Source of the DNA: an uncultured bacterium
GTDB lineage: Bacteria > Myxococcota_A > Bradymonadia > UBA7976 > VGTA01
Assembly: GCA_943788935.1 (NCBI GenBank)
Contig: CALSSE010000017.1
Location: forward strand, 296,001 to 360,000
DNA: 64,000 nt
Reading direction: 5' to 3'
The position numbers and the translations under genes are program-made. The notes under the pieces are model-generated. The model searched no databases. It saw only the letters and a program-made list of their open reading frames with translations, and was not told where the DNA came from. Shown here one piece after another: positions 36,483 through 44,976 of this stretch (its first letter is position 1; every line of letters begins with the position of its first letter).

Positions 36483-37358
36483 ATGGCGATTTGGGTAAAC
36501 GAGAATACAAGGCTGATCTGCCAAGGGATCACTGGAGCGACCGGCTCATTCCACTGTAAGCAGATGATAGAGTATGGAACAAACCTCGTGGGTGGTGTCA
36601 CCCCTGGTAAGGGCGGACAGCTCTTCGAAGAGACTGTTCCCGTATTCAATACAGTCACCGAGGCGGTTAAGGAGACCAACGCGAACGCGTCGGTCATTTA
36701 TGTCCCACCTCCTTTCGCAGCTGACGCGATCTTAGAGGCGATCGGCGCTGGGATTGAGCTGATCGTTTGTATCACTGAGGGCATTCCGGTGATGGATATG
36801 ATTAAAGTAAAAGCGGCGCTAGAAGGGTCGTCCTCTCGTCTTATAGGGCCTAACTGCCCTGGGATTATCAGTCCTGATCTCTGCAAGATAGGGATTATGC
36901 CAGGCCACATTCACCTTAAGGGTAAAGTCGGGGTGGTCAGTAAGTCTGGGACGTTGACGTATGAGGCGGTTGGTCAGTTGACCGCGCTGAATATTGGTCA
37001 GAGTACCTGTGTTGGTATCGGTGGAGACCCTGTCAACGGAACTGACTTTATTGATGTCCTTAAAGCCTTCAATGAAGATGACGACACGGAGGCGGTGATC
37101 ATGATCGGCGAGATCGGTGGAAACGCCGAAGAGAACGCTGCGGCATGGATTAAAGAGAATATGAATAAGCCGGTCGCGGGCTTTATCGCCGGTGTAACCG
37201 CTCCTCCGGGCCGTCGTATGGGCCATGCAGGCGCCATCATCTCTGGAGGCAAAGGCTCAGCGGCTGATAAGATCACCGCTATGCAAGAGGCCGGTATTGT
37301 CGTCGCTGAGACGCCCGCAGGCATGGGAGAGGCTCTCCTCAAGGCTATGGGACGCTGA
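36483..37358 (+). CDS. sucD: Succinyl-CoA synthetase alpha subunit
   Basis: The alpha subunit binds CoA and carries the phospho-histidine of the catalytic cycle. Hallmarks: Q-G-I-T-G-A-T-G-S-F-H near the N-terminus, G-P-N-C-P-G-I-I-S-P, and G-H-A-G-A-I-I with the active-site His at about residue 248. The ATG at 36483 has AGGAG seven bases upstream; the frame is open further upstream but that part is not conserved. The 291-residue length is normal. It forms the heterotetramer with SucC, whose gene is directly upstream. plsC starts seven bases after the stop. Confidence 0.98.
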   Translation: MAIWVNENTRLICQGITGATGSFHCKQMIEYGTNLVGGVTPGKGGQLFEETVPVFNTVTEAVKETNANASVIYVPPPFAADAILEAIGAGIELIVCITEGIPVMDMIKVKAALEGSSSRLIGPNCPGIISPDLCKIGIMPGHIHLKGKVGVVSKSGTLTYEAVGQLTALNIGQSTCVGIGGDPVNGTDFIDVLKAFNEDDDTEAVIMIGEIGGNAEENAAAWIKENMNKPVAGFIAGVTAPPGRRMGHAGAIISGGKGSAADKITAMQEAGIVVAETPAGMGEALLKAMGR

Positions 37359-37365
37359 TTCAGCG

Positions 37366-38157
37366 ATGCTGAAGAGACTCCATGCTGCATGGACTTATCT
37401 GAGCACTTGGGGTCCGTTCGCCTTAATCACAATTTTTTATGGTGGGCTAGGCACGATCGCCTCTATTTTGAGGGTTAAGAGCGTCTCTAGGCGTTGTCTT
37501 CATTGGTGGGCGAAGCGGACCTGTCGGTCTCTGGGCCTGACCCCCTTAATTACATATGCTCAAGGAGCGGATTGGGCGAGGGATCTCGCTCATCTGAGAC
37601 AAGGGGTGATGATCGCTAATCACGCGAGTCATCTTGATATCATATTGATCGCCGCTCTCGCCCCCTTGGATATAAGAATCCTCGCTAAATCGTCGCTCTT
37701 TAAAGTTCCCTTTCTCGGTTGGTATATCCGTGCTTGTGGTCATATCCCCGTATATAGAGGCGCTCAGAGACATCTTAACAAGACGATCGGCCAAGAGGCG
37801 ATTAAGCGAGCGATTGCTGAAGGGGCTACGCTCTTCTTCTTTCCAGAGGGAACACGTAGCAAAGATGGTGTCTTACGACCTTTTAAGTCGGGGGCTTTCA
37901 TGGTGGCAGAGAGATATCAGCTCATCACTTATCCCATCTGTGTATCGGGGACCAGTCTCCTCTTACGCTCGGGGGGTCGAGTGATCCATAAAGATTCTGA
38001 TACTCCATGCACGATCAAGTTTCTCCCCGAGTTACCCCCGTTGATCGCCGCTGAGCCTAAGGAGCAACAAGAGATAGAGTCGGTTGTCGAGGAGAGAGCT
38101 CAGCAGAGCAAAGAGAGGGCAGAGCGACTTTATCAAGAGGCTTTCACTCAGGCTTGA
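37366..38157 (+). CDS. plsC: 1-acyl-sn-glycerol-3-phosphate acyltransferase
   Basis: This 263-residue membrane acyltransferase converts lysophosphatidate to phosphatidate in phospholipid synthesis. It has one N-terminal hydrophobic segment (about 18-36), the catalytic N-H-A-S-H-L-D box (H86-x4-D91), and the substrate-binding F-F-P-E-G-T-R-S (about 158-165), followed by P-F-K-S-G-A-F. The start at 37366 is chosen because it follows sucD by seven bases and gives a normal PlsC N-terminus; the same frame opens earlier inside sucD but that extension overlaps sucD. No good Shine-Dalgarno is present, so it may depend on coupling to sucD. A phosphate-ester antiporter follows. Confidence 0.9.
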   Translation: MLKRLHAAWTYLSTWGPFALITIFYGGLGTIASILRVKSVSRRCLHWWAKRTCRSLGLTPLITYAQGADWARDLAHLRQGVMIANHASHLDIILIAALAPLDIRILAKSSLFKVPFLGWYIRACGHIPVYRGAQRHLNKTIGQEAIKRAIAEGATLFFFPEGTRSKDGVLRPFKSGAFMVAERYQLITYPICVSGTSLLLRSGGRVIHKDSDTPCTIKFLPELPPLIAAEPKEQQEIESVVEERAQQSKERAERLYQEAFTQA

Positions 38158-38229
38158 TCTCGTCTATGTATGAGACAACTCTCGCGTTCCTCTCTTGACA
38201 ACATGGGTGTATCACCCTCGGAGGTCTCT

Positions 38230-40005
38230 ATGTCGCCTGCGCTTTTGGGTTCACTAAAGCCCCGCTCACTGATGCTCATTCTACTCCTTGTGGCTCCGCT
38301 CTTCGCCTCAGTCGGATGGAGTCAAGAGCCCTCATCCACTCCCTCGATCATAGAAAAGAGCGTGGAACACCCTGTAAAGTCAAAGATCACGCAGGTTAGC
38401 GATGAAGCGCGAGAAGCAGAGCGCATAGGTGAGATATCATCATCTCCTGTCTCAGAGAAGTCTAAGAGTTCACAGATACTTAAGAGTACCAAGAAGACTA
38501 AAAAGGGTTTTTGGGAGAAGATCCTCCCCATTCTCCTCCTCCTCATCGTCGTCGCGTTCATACTATCCCGACTCCCGACTCCCGATTTTGAAGGTCAAGA
38601 CACCTCTTGGCGCACCGCTGCGTTCCGTCGACGGAGGGTGATGAACTGGCTCTCACTAGGCCTCACCTATGCTTTCCTTTATATGGGACGTTATAATCTC
38701 AAGGTGAGTAAGTTCGCCTTTGAAAATATGAAGGGAGCGGACAATACGGTAATGATGTCTAACGAAGCCTTTGGGATCATCTTCGCTGTCGGTACTGTGA
38801 TCTATGGCTTCTCATTTATTATCAATGGACCGCTTACCGATCGACTTGGAGGGCGTTTCGCGATCCTCCTCGGAGGTATAGGGGCTTGTGTTGCTAACGC
38901 CTTTATGGGATTCAGCGCTTATTCGTTGCTTTACCAAGGGCCTCTATATGAGGAGATTCAGGCTAATTTTGTAGTGGTCTTCTCGACGCTCTATGGAGTG
39001 AACATGTATTTCCAATCTTTTGGAGCGGTGGCGATCGTCAAGGTGAACGCCTCTTGGTTCCACCTCAAAGAGCGGGGAGTCTTCGGGGCAATCTTTGGAA
39101 TTTTGATCTCACTAGGGATCTATCTCGCTTTTGATATTGGATATGTGATCCTAGGAGACTTGGGCCTAGAGTGGGTTTTCTTTGTTCCTGCGCTGCTCTT
39201 AGGGCTCTTCTTTATCATCAATACCTTTGTTGTACAGGATACCCCTGGGCAGGCAGGGATGGTCGACTTTGACACCGCTGATGCCTCATCAGGAGACGAT
39301 GGAAATAGTAAGAGCGTGAGAGAGGTGTTCACCATGATGTTGACCAACCCAATCATTGTCACCATCGCTTTGGTTGAGTTTTGTAGCGGCTTTATCCGTC
39401 AGGCACCCATGCAGTGGTATCGCACCTTCGCTAAGCAGACCGATACCAATCTTCACCTCGCTGGAGACTTTATCTACGATAATTGGGGGATGCTTCTCTG
39501 CATCGCGGGCATTATGGGAGGAATGGTCGCTGGGGTTATTTCAGATCGAGTCTTTCAATCTCGTCGGGGGCCAGTCGCCGCGATCCTTTATGGTGGAATT
39601 ACCCTTGGCTCTATCGCATTGTTCGCTTTCTATGACACGCCCGCGGTCATGGTTTGGGGAACGAAGGTGTCAATCTCGGGAGTGCTCGCGATCGTGATCT
39701 CTACGTTTGTGATCGGTGTTCATGGTATGCTCTCGGGTACTGCTAGTATGGACTTTGGTGGACGCAAAAATGTGGGGGTGGCGGTAGGTATTATCGATGG
39801 TTTCGTCTATCTCGGCACCGCTGTGATGAGTATTACTTATGCTGTGCTCTTACCACATGAGCAGCTCGACAGCGCGGGTCAGCTTGTTGGTCCTGCGACG
39901 GTGGCGAGCAATTGGGTGGCTTGGCCGATCTCGATGATCGTGATCGGGGTCATTGGAATGCTCTTAGCCAGCCGAGTGTGGAACGCCCGCCCCAAGGGGA
40001 AATGA
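38230..40005 (+). CDS. MFS organophosphate:phosphate antiporter-like protein with secreted N-terminal extension
   Basis: The C-terminal 460 residues form a 12-helix MFS transporter of the OPA (GlpT/UhpT) group: Y-M-G-R-Y-N in helix 1, R-L-G-G-R between helices 2 and 3, N-A-S-W-F-H-L-K-E-R-G, and M-D-F-G-G-R-K-N near the end. Oddly, about 130 extra residues precede it: a cleavable-looking signal (to about 33, S-V-G-W-S-Q), a Ser/Lys/Glu-rich linker, then one more hydrophobic helix (about 97-118). I choose ATG 38230 (GGAGG five bases before) over ATG 38170 because it gives the strong ribosome site and a normal signal. Import of glycerol 3-phosphate or a similar phosphate ester is plausible given glpD and plsC, but substrate is not shown. 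Confidence 0.85.
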   Translation: MSPALLGSLKPRSLMLILLLVAPLFASVGWSQEPSSTPSIIEKSVEHPVKSKITQVSDEAREAERIGEISSSPVSEKSKSSQILKSTKKTKKGFWEKILPILLLLIVVAFILSRLPTPDFEGQDTSWRTAAFRRRRVMNWLSLGLTYAFLYMGRYNLKVSKFAFENMKGADNTVMMSNEAFGIIFAVGTVIYGFSFIINGPLTDRLGGRFAILLGGIGACVANAFMGFSAYSLLYQGPLYEEIQANFVVVFSTLYGVNMYFQSFGAVAIVKVNASWFHLKERGVFGAIFGILISLGIYLAFDIGYVILGDLGLEWVFFVPALLLGLFFIINTFVVQDTPGQAGMVDFDTADASSGDDGNSKSVREVFTMMLTNPIIVTIALVEFCSGFIRQAPMQWYRTFAKQTDTNLHLAGDFIYDNWGMLLCIAGIMGGMVAGVISDRVFQSRRGPVAAILYGGITLGSIALFAFYDTPAVMVWGTKVSISGVLAIVISTFVIGVHGMLSGTASMDFGGRKNVGVAVGIIDGFVYLGTAVMSITYAVLLPHEQLDSAGQLVGPATVASNWVAWPISMIVIGVIGMLLASRVWNARPKGK

Positions 40006-40129
40006 ATAGATACTAGAGAAGGGGTCCACTCCACCTCACCTTGACATGACTTGATCACTTTATCACCATAGAGCCGATAAAGAAGAGTGTCCCCAAGGGT
40101 CACCTCGTTCATGGGTAAAGGAGAGTTAC

Positions 40130-42139
40130 TTGAAAATATTGACCGGTCAGCATCCACTGTGTTCAATCTCAAAAATAATCTTAACGCTCATCACTTTGAT
40201 GATCGCAGTAGGGTGCGAGCCTCCCGGTGATGAGCAAGAGACCGCAGACGGTGAACGAGCATCAGCGGGAGAGTCAGCCGGAGAGTCAGCCGGAGAGTCA
40301 GCCGGAGAGTCAGCCGGAGAGTCAGCCGGAGAGTCAGCCGGAGAGTCAGCCGGAGAGTCAGCCGGAGAGTCTTGTCGACCTGACGAGGCACAATGGGCGG
40401 AGCTACAGCCAATCTTTGAAACCCGCTGCGGCGAATGTCATGGTGAGTCTTTACAATTTGGTGCCCCTTATAGGCTGAATGACTATGAATCGATTACAGG
40501 GGATCACGCTGAAGCAGTCACGCGAGTCCTCTCTAATGGGACGATGCCTCCAGCAGGTCAGCCATCGCTCAGCGCTGGAGAGCGAATGCGTCTCTATGAG
40601 TGGTTGAGCTGTGGTCATATCGGAGAGACTCCCGCTCCACTTCCCGCAGGGGGGTTCTCGAGTACTCGACCTGTGCTCAGCGCTCCTCCAAGTATCTCTG
40701 AGGGTGTAGACTTCTTCGAGGTACGCGCTGGAGATTTCAAAGTACCGACTCGTCGAAGCGATCGCTATGAATGTTTTACCATTGAGGTTCCGGTTGATGA
40801 AGAGCGATTTATTCGTAGGATAGAGACGATCGTTGATGACGCGCGTGTTCTTCATCATGTGGTCGTGATTCCTGAAGCGGGAGAGAGAGCCCCCAATACC
40901 CACAGCCAATGCGCACGAGACAACCCTTTCGCGTTGATCTATGGTTGGGCGCCGGGACAGGGGGCTTTACACTTTGAGGAGGGGGGCATTCGCATTCAAC
41001 CCGGCCAAGCGATCACTCTTCAGATTCATTATAACAACACCGCGGCTTATGATGATGCCATCGATAACAGCGGGGTGCGTATTTATCATGGTCCAGTAGA
41101 GGGACCGGAAGTCGCAGTGCTCACCTTGGGTCCTGTCGGATTTGAAGTGCCCCCTCGCAGTCGACAAGAGGTGACCGGCTATTGTGAGCTCCCTCAAGAT
41201 ACTCGGTTGATCGCTAGCTTTCCTCATATGCATGAGAAAGGCGCTCGTTTTCAGCAGTCGGTGACTCGAAATTGGCTCGGTCAAGATAGCTCTGTTGAAC
41301 CGGAGTGGGAAGATATCATTACTCTCGATGGTTGGGACTTTGAGAGTCAATATGTCTATGAGAGTCCGATGGATTTCTCACGAGGAGACCTTATTAAGAC
41401 TTCTTGTGTGTATGAAAATGACAGCGATGAGCCCTTGCGATTTGGTGAGAAAACCGCCGATGAGATGTGCTTTAATTTCGCTTACATCAGCCCTCCTGTT
41501 AGCGTGAGCTTGTGTGACCAGTCAGAGCCGCCATCACAGAGCTATGTACCTGGAGAGTGCGCCCCCTCAGAGAGTGACCGTTGGGCTCCTCCACCGGTAG
41601 AGATCGGATTTGCGGCAGGGGAAGAGCGCTCCTTAACGGAGAGTCAGATGCTCTCTCCTGGCCTCTATTGGATTGATGACGCGGTAGCTACACTTCCTCA
41701 ATCTCTAGTCGAACAGTATCGATTTGATCTTGTGGAGAGCGGCGCACGAGGTCGAGGGGCATTGGTATGGAACGATGATCAGAGTTTCACTCTTGACCTC
41801 AACAGTGAGATGCGTCTCGTCGCCGTCGGGCTGAGTTTTACCGAACGATTTGATCTCTCTTTGACGGGGTCAGTGACTCCTCACATGCGTGATCCCGAGC
41901 TTCCAGAGGGAGAGATCGATCCTCTCATGGGTAGCTTAGACCTTCAGGTCTCCTGTGGCGGACTAGAGAGTGATCAAGTATGGGTGACTAGAGACCAGGC
42001 AGAGTCGACGGAAGAAGAGGAAGAGTCAACAGGAGAACAGGAAGAGCCCGCTAGAGGAGGGTGGATAGAGTTTCCAGTGAGCTTTGGTCCTATCGACCTG
42101 ATCGTTCGTGCTCATGTGGTGAGGGCAGAATCTAGGTAG
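40130..42139 (+). CDS. Lipoprotein with cytochrome c motif and PHM-like copper monooxygenase domains
   Basis: An exported 669-residue lipoprotein (lipobox I-A-V-G-C, Cys29) with an A-G-E-S tandem tether (46-81). A small cytochrome-type domain follows, with C100-G-E-C103-H104 and a G-T-M-P-P axial-Met candidate at M139. Two domains then match copper type II ascorbate-dependent monooxygenases (PHM/DBM fold). All six copper ligands of that fold have candidates: H242-H243 (L-H-H-V-V-V), H300 (I-H-Y-N-N), H366 and H368 (P-H-M-H) and M446 (D-E-M-C). The start is a TTG, supported by AAAGGAG with good spacing. A heme that could pass electrons to the copper site makes this a self-contained extracellular oxidoreductase candidate. 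Substrate is unknown. Confidence 0.85.
   Translation: MKILTGQHPLCSISKIILTLITLMIAVGCEPPGDEQETADGERASAGESAGESAGESAGESAGESAGESAGESAGESAGESCRPDEAQWAELQPIFETRCGECHGESLQFGAPYRLNDYESITGDHAEAVTRVLSNGTMPPAGQPSLSAGERMRLYEWLSCGHIGETPAPLPAGGFSSTRPVLSAPPSISEGVDFFEVRAGDFKVPTRRSDRYECFTIEVPVDEERFIRRIETIVDDARVLHHVVVIPEAGERAPNTHSQCARDNPFALIYGWAPGQGALHFEEGGIRIQPGQAITLQIHYNNTAAYDDAIDNSGVRIYHGPVEGPEVAVLTLGPVGFEVPPRSRQEVTGYCELPQDTRLIASFPHMHEKGARFQQSVTRNWLGQDSSVEPEWEDIITLDGWDFESQYVYESPMDFSRGDLIKTSCVYENDSDEPLRFGEKTADEMCFNFAYISPPVSVSLCDQSEPPSQSYVPGECAPSESDRWAPPPVEIGFAAGEERSLTESQMLSPGLYWIDDAVATLPQSLVEQYRFDLVESGARGRGALVWNDDQSFTLDLNSEMRLVAVGLSFTERFDLSLTGSVTPHMRDPELPEGEIDPLMGSLDLQVSCGGLESDQVWVTRDQAESTEEEEESTGEQEEPARGGWIEFPVSFGPIDLIVRAHVVRAESR
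40262..40371 (+). repeat. 12-bp minisatellite coding A-G-E-S
   Basis: Nine A-G-E-S units coded by near-identical 12-bp repeats (GAGTCAGCCGGA) follow the lipobox Cys of the copper-monooxygenase-like lipoprotein. Only the first unit differs slightly (GCGGGA). Confidence 0.95.
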
Positions 42140-42150
42140 AGAGACAGACC

Positions 42151-42795
42151 TCATCTCATCTCTAGAAAGCGATTGAGGAGCTCCTCTCCGAGTGGGGTCC
42201 CGATGCTCTCAGGATGAAATTGGACACCAAAAATAGACAAACTTTGGTGTCGAAAGGCCATTAAGACTCCATCCGATGAGCTATAGGCGGTAGGAATAAG
42301 TACCTCGGGGAGGGAATGAGAAGGCACGCATAATGAATGATAGCGCATCACTGACATCGGTGAGGGGAGATCTCTAAAGAGGCCTTGGCCATCATGAGTG
42401 ATCGAGCTTGTCTTTCCATGCATTACTCTAGGCGCTCTAGTGACTGTGGCTCCAAAATGAGCAGCGATCCCTTGAAAGCCCAAACAGACGCCAAGTAGAG
42501 GAACAGAAAGCGGGAGCGCTCTGAGAAGCTCTGTACAGACTCCAAAATCTCTTTCTTGTAGGGGATGACCGGGACCTGGAGAGATAATGATATGAGTATA
42601 ATGAGGCTTGAGAAGCTCCGAGAGATGGACTTGGTCATTAAGAACGACAGTGACTCGCGCGCCACGTCTACAGAGGCCTTGCGCTAAATTATAGGTGAAG
42701 CTGTCGTAGTTATCGATCAACATCACTTCAGCGATAGCGGAGCCTACAGGCTGATAGACGCGCAGTTTGGTCTGTTTTGATGGCAGAGCCCTCAT
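42151..42795 (-). CDS. Class I glutamine amidotransferase (PabA/TrpG-type)
   Basis: This subunit releases ammonia from glutamine for anthranilate or aminodeoxychorismate synthesis. The catalytic triad is visible: Cys104 in G-V-C-L-G-F-Q-G, and His194 and Glu196 in F-H-P-E-S. The N-terminal M-L-I-D-N-Y-D-S-F-T-Y-N is diagnostic of TrpG/PabA. That Met is residue 25 (ATG at 42723), and GAAG just before it makes it a good alternative start; the first 24 residues are not conserved. No TrpE/PabB partner is present in the window, so folate and tryptophan roles cannot be told apart. The upstream HAD gene ends 19 bp before the longer start, and the gene converges on the copper lipoprotein gene. Confidence 0.88.
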   Translation of the reverse strand: MRALPSKQTKLRVYQPVGSAIAEVMLIDNYDSFTYNLAQGLCRRGARVTVVLNDQVHLSELLKPHYTHIIISPGPGHPLQERDFGVCTELLRALPLSVPLLGVCLGFQGIAAHFGATVTRAPRVMHGKTSSITHDGQGLFRDLPSPMSVMRYHSLCVPSHSLPEVLIPTAYSSSDGVLMAFRHQSLSIFGVQFHPESIGTPLGEELLNRFLEMR

Positions 42796-42814
42796 CGCGA
42801 TATGGTCTCTATGT

Positions 42815-43753
42815 CTATGTTTGAGCGAGCGTTGATTGAACGAGCGTTGATTGAACCTCGGTGAGAGATGTCAGTACGTACCCTCGTGGGTGATCGTTGA
42901 GATAATCTAATTCCCACTGTGGTGTATATTGGTTAGCCATGAGCCCCACTGAGGCCCCCATCGCTAAGGGGAGGCTCAAGTCTAGCTCGAAGATATCACC
43001 AAATACCCACACTTCTGACCACTCAATACCGGCCGCCTGACGCAGCTCATTAAGGACCTCATAGTAGTGTCGTCGGCGTAAGAGAACTGGTCGATTAAGG
43101 CCGGGCAGCTTGAGCGATTCAGGGACGAGATCAAAGGTGGGGTCAACGATATACTTTTGGGCTCGGCCAAAGACTCGCTCAATCAGTGGGCTGAGCGATG
43201 AGGCTTCAGATAAACGCTGAGCGCGCTCATCCTCAAGCTGAGCGATCTTTCCTTGCACCGCCTCGGTGTGTGAATTAGTCACGACATACAGCTCTCCTGC
43301 CTCTCCTGCGAGATGACCTTGAGCGATAAGTGCGCTCAAGGTCTCTGCGGCTCCCTCTCGAAAAGCGGTGACGGTTTTTTGATAATTATATTTATAGAGG
43401 AGCCCATCGAGGACTCTCTCTCGATCGCTAGGCGTCATGAGGGCTTTTGCTCGATCTAGGATATGTCGAGCGACTGGCATCATACGGAGATAAGGGTCAA
43501 CGGTTGCAGGGGCTACGATCTGTCCTTTAAACATCCAACCAAACTTTTCAGGACTTTGTGACACTTCAGCTTCAAAAGCGATCGCGGCGGTTTCTACATC
43601 ATCACGCTTCCACCCAGTGAGCGTCGCTAGATCATCTAGATACCCTCCTCGGAAGGGACGCCCCTCAGCCTCAGCATCGGTTAAGGTTCCATCAAAATCA
43701 AAGACCACCAGCTGACGCGATCCATTGGAGTGCTGTGTGAGCGGCGTGGGCAT
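42815..43753 (-). CDS. HAD-superfamily hydrolase
   Basis: A 312-residue HAD phosphatase-type protein. Motif I V-F-D-F-D-G-T-L-T-D supplies nucleophile Asp19 and acid/base Asp21; V-T-N-S near residue 159 is the motif II position; Lys in A-Q-K-Y-I-V-D and the acidic F-G-D-I-F-E-L-D (about 252-259) are candidates for motifs III and IV. The large insert after motif I indicates a helical cap. The C-terminus ends with a short duplicated Q-S-T-L-V/A segment from a 15-bp repeat. No specific substrate can be named. It precedes the amidotransferase gene by 19 bp and is probably cotranscribed with it. Confidence 0.85.
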   Translation of the reverse strand: MPTPLTQHSNGSRQLVVFDFDGTLTDAEAEGRPFRGGYLDDLATLTGWKRDDVETAAIAFEAEVSQSPEKFGWMFKGQIVAPATVDPYLRMMPVARHILDRAKALMTPSDRERVLDGLLYKYNYQKTVTAFREGAAETLSALIAQGHLAGEAGELYVVTNSHTEAVQGKIAQLEDERAQRLSEASSLSPLIERVFGRAQKYIVDPTFDLVPESLKLPGLNRPVLLRRRHYYEVLNELRQAAGIEWSEVWVFGDIFELDLSLPLAMGASVGLMANQYTPQWELDYLNDHPRGYVLTSLTEVQSTLVQSTLAQT

Positions 43754-43932
43754 ATTGACCTCCCTAAAATATATTCTGAAAAAAACAGCGATTGAAAGCT
43801 CACCGCGCCTCGATTATTAAGGTCATCGTGAGCAAAGCAGAGACAGCATAACTTGAATAAGCTATAACTCGCTTAAGCTCAAGTCGCTCATCATCTATAT
43901 CTATACTCGGGATAGACAGCAAAGGAGCCATC

Positions 43933-44805
43933 GTGATTTTCTCCACAATCTCTCGATTTTCAGAGATCTCACTTTATCGCCAACATCGTATGATGGGGAT
44001 GGTAGGGATCGTGATACTTCTCTCTTTTGGCAGTGCAGGCTGCGTAAAAAAGAGCACATTTGAAGCATTACAAGCTCAAAGAGTAGATGAACTCAAGGTT
44101 ACTGAAGAGCTGAAAATTAAACTGGTCACTACCGAAGCCCAGCGTGATCAAGTGACCCGTGAGCGAGACTCTTTACAGGGACATCTCAAAAAGGCAGAGA
44201 CTAAGAACACTCAGCTGCTAAGCGATCAATCTCAGCTGCAAGCATCGATTAATGATATGCAAAATGCGCTCCGCGCTCAAGCGCGTAGGCAGGCAGAAGT
44301 AGAGGCGAGGACCGCCTCATTTAAAGCCCTCCTCGATCGTTTTCGACCGCTGATCGATACCGGTAAGCTGAAAGTGCAGATCGTCGAAGGAAGAATGGTC
44401 TTAGTTTTAGCGACTGATATCTTGTTTGATAGGGGCTCAGCGGAGCTGTCAGAGGCAGGTCGAGGGGCAATCTCTGATGTAGCTGCCGCGCTCGCTTCTT
44501 TCCCCAATCGCTCTTTTCAAGTCGAGGGTCATACAGACAATGATCCGATCTCGACGCGACGTTATCCTTCTAATTGGGACTTAGCGGCTGACCGAGCGCT
44601 CAATGTTGTCAAGGCGATGGTAGAGAGCGGCTTACCCTCGACTCAGGTATCGGGGGCGAGTTATGGTGAATATAAACCGGTAGCGAAGAATGAAGATGAT
44701 CAGGGGAAAGCTCAGAATCGTCGGATCGAGATAGTGATCCTTCCCGATCTCTCTAAGTTGCCAGGCTTCGATGAGCTGAAGCGTTTACAACCTGTTCAGC
44801 GCTGA
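43933..44805 (+). CDS. OmpA-family peptidoglycan-associated lipoprotein with coiled coil
   Basis: A 290-residue envelope protein with signal and lipobox G-S-A-G-C (Cys37). A coiled coil (about 40-130, rich in Gln/Glu/Lys/Arg heptads) leads to a C-terminal OmpA domain that binds peptidoglycan: I-L-F-D-R-G-S-A-E-L-S near 165 and V-E-G-H-T-D-N-D-P-I near 200, then N-R-R-I-E-I. It begins at GTG 43933 with AAAGGAG five bases before. Family members of this shape (coiled coil plus OmpA) anchor outer membrane to cell wall or act like MotB-type stators; with no motA nearby, a structural role is more likely. The 179-bp leader (43754-43932) holds two imperfect hairpins and no gene. Confidence 0.9.
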   Translation: MIFSTISRFSEISLYRQHRMMGMVGIVILLSFGSAGCVKKSTFEALQAQRVDELKVTEELKIKLVTTEAQRDQVTRERDSLQGHLKKAETKNTQLLSDQSQLQASINDMQNALRAQARRQAEVEARTASFKALLDRFRPLIDTGKLKVQIVEGRMVLVLATDILFDRGSAELSEAGRGAISDVAAALASFPNRSFQVEGHTDNDPISTRRYPSNWDLAADRALNVVKAMVESGLPSTQVSGASYGEYKPVAKNEDDQGKAQNRRIEIVILPDLSKLPGFDELKRLQPVQR

Positions 44806-44844
44806 CTTACGTTTAACGAATATGTCCCTGATAAAGATGTCTCT

Positions 44845-44910
44845 GTGAGATCGTCTGTGAGATCGTCTGTGAGATCGTCTGTGAGATCGTCTGTGAGATC
44901 GTCTGTGAGA
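44845..44910 (+). repeat. 12-bp minisatellite containing GTG codons
   Basis: Five exact copies of GTGAGATCGTCT and a partial sixth lie 72-132 bp upstream of the preferred start of the next gene. Read in frame they would give V/M-R-S-S repeats, each GTG a potential start. Whether they are translated is unclear. Confidence 0.92.
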
Positions 44911-44976
44911 GCAGTTAAAGAGAGTAGATTAGAGCCAGTGAGCGAGAGCGGACGGGTACATACAAAAGCGCAACTT

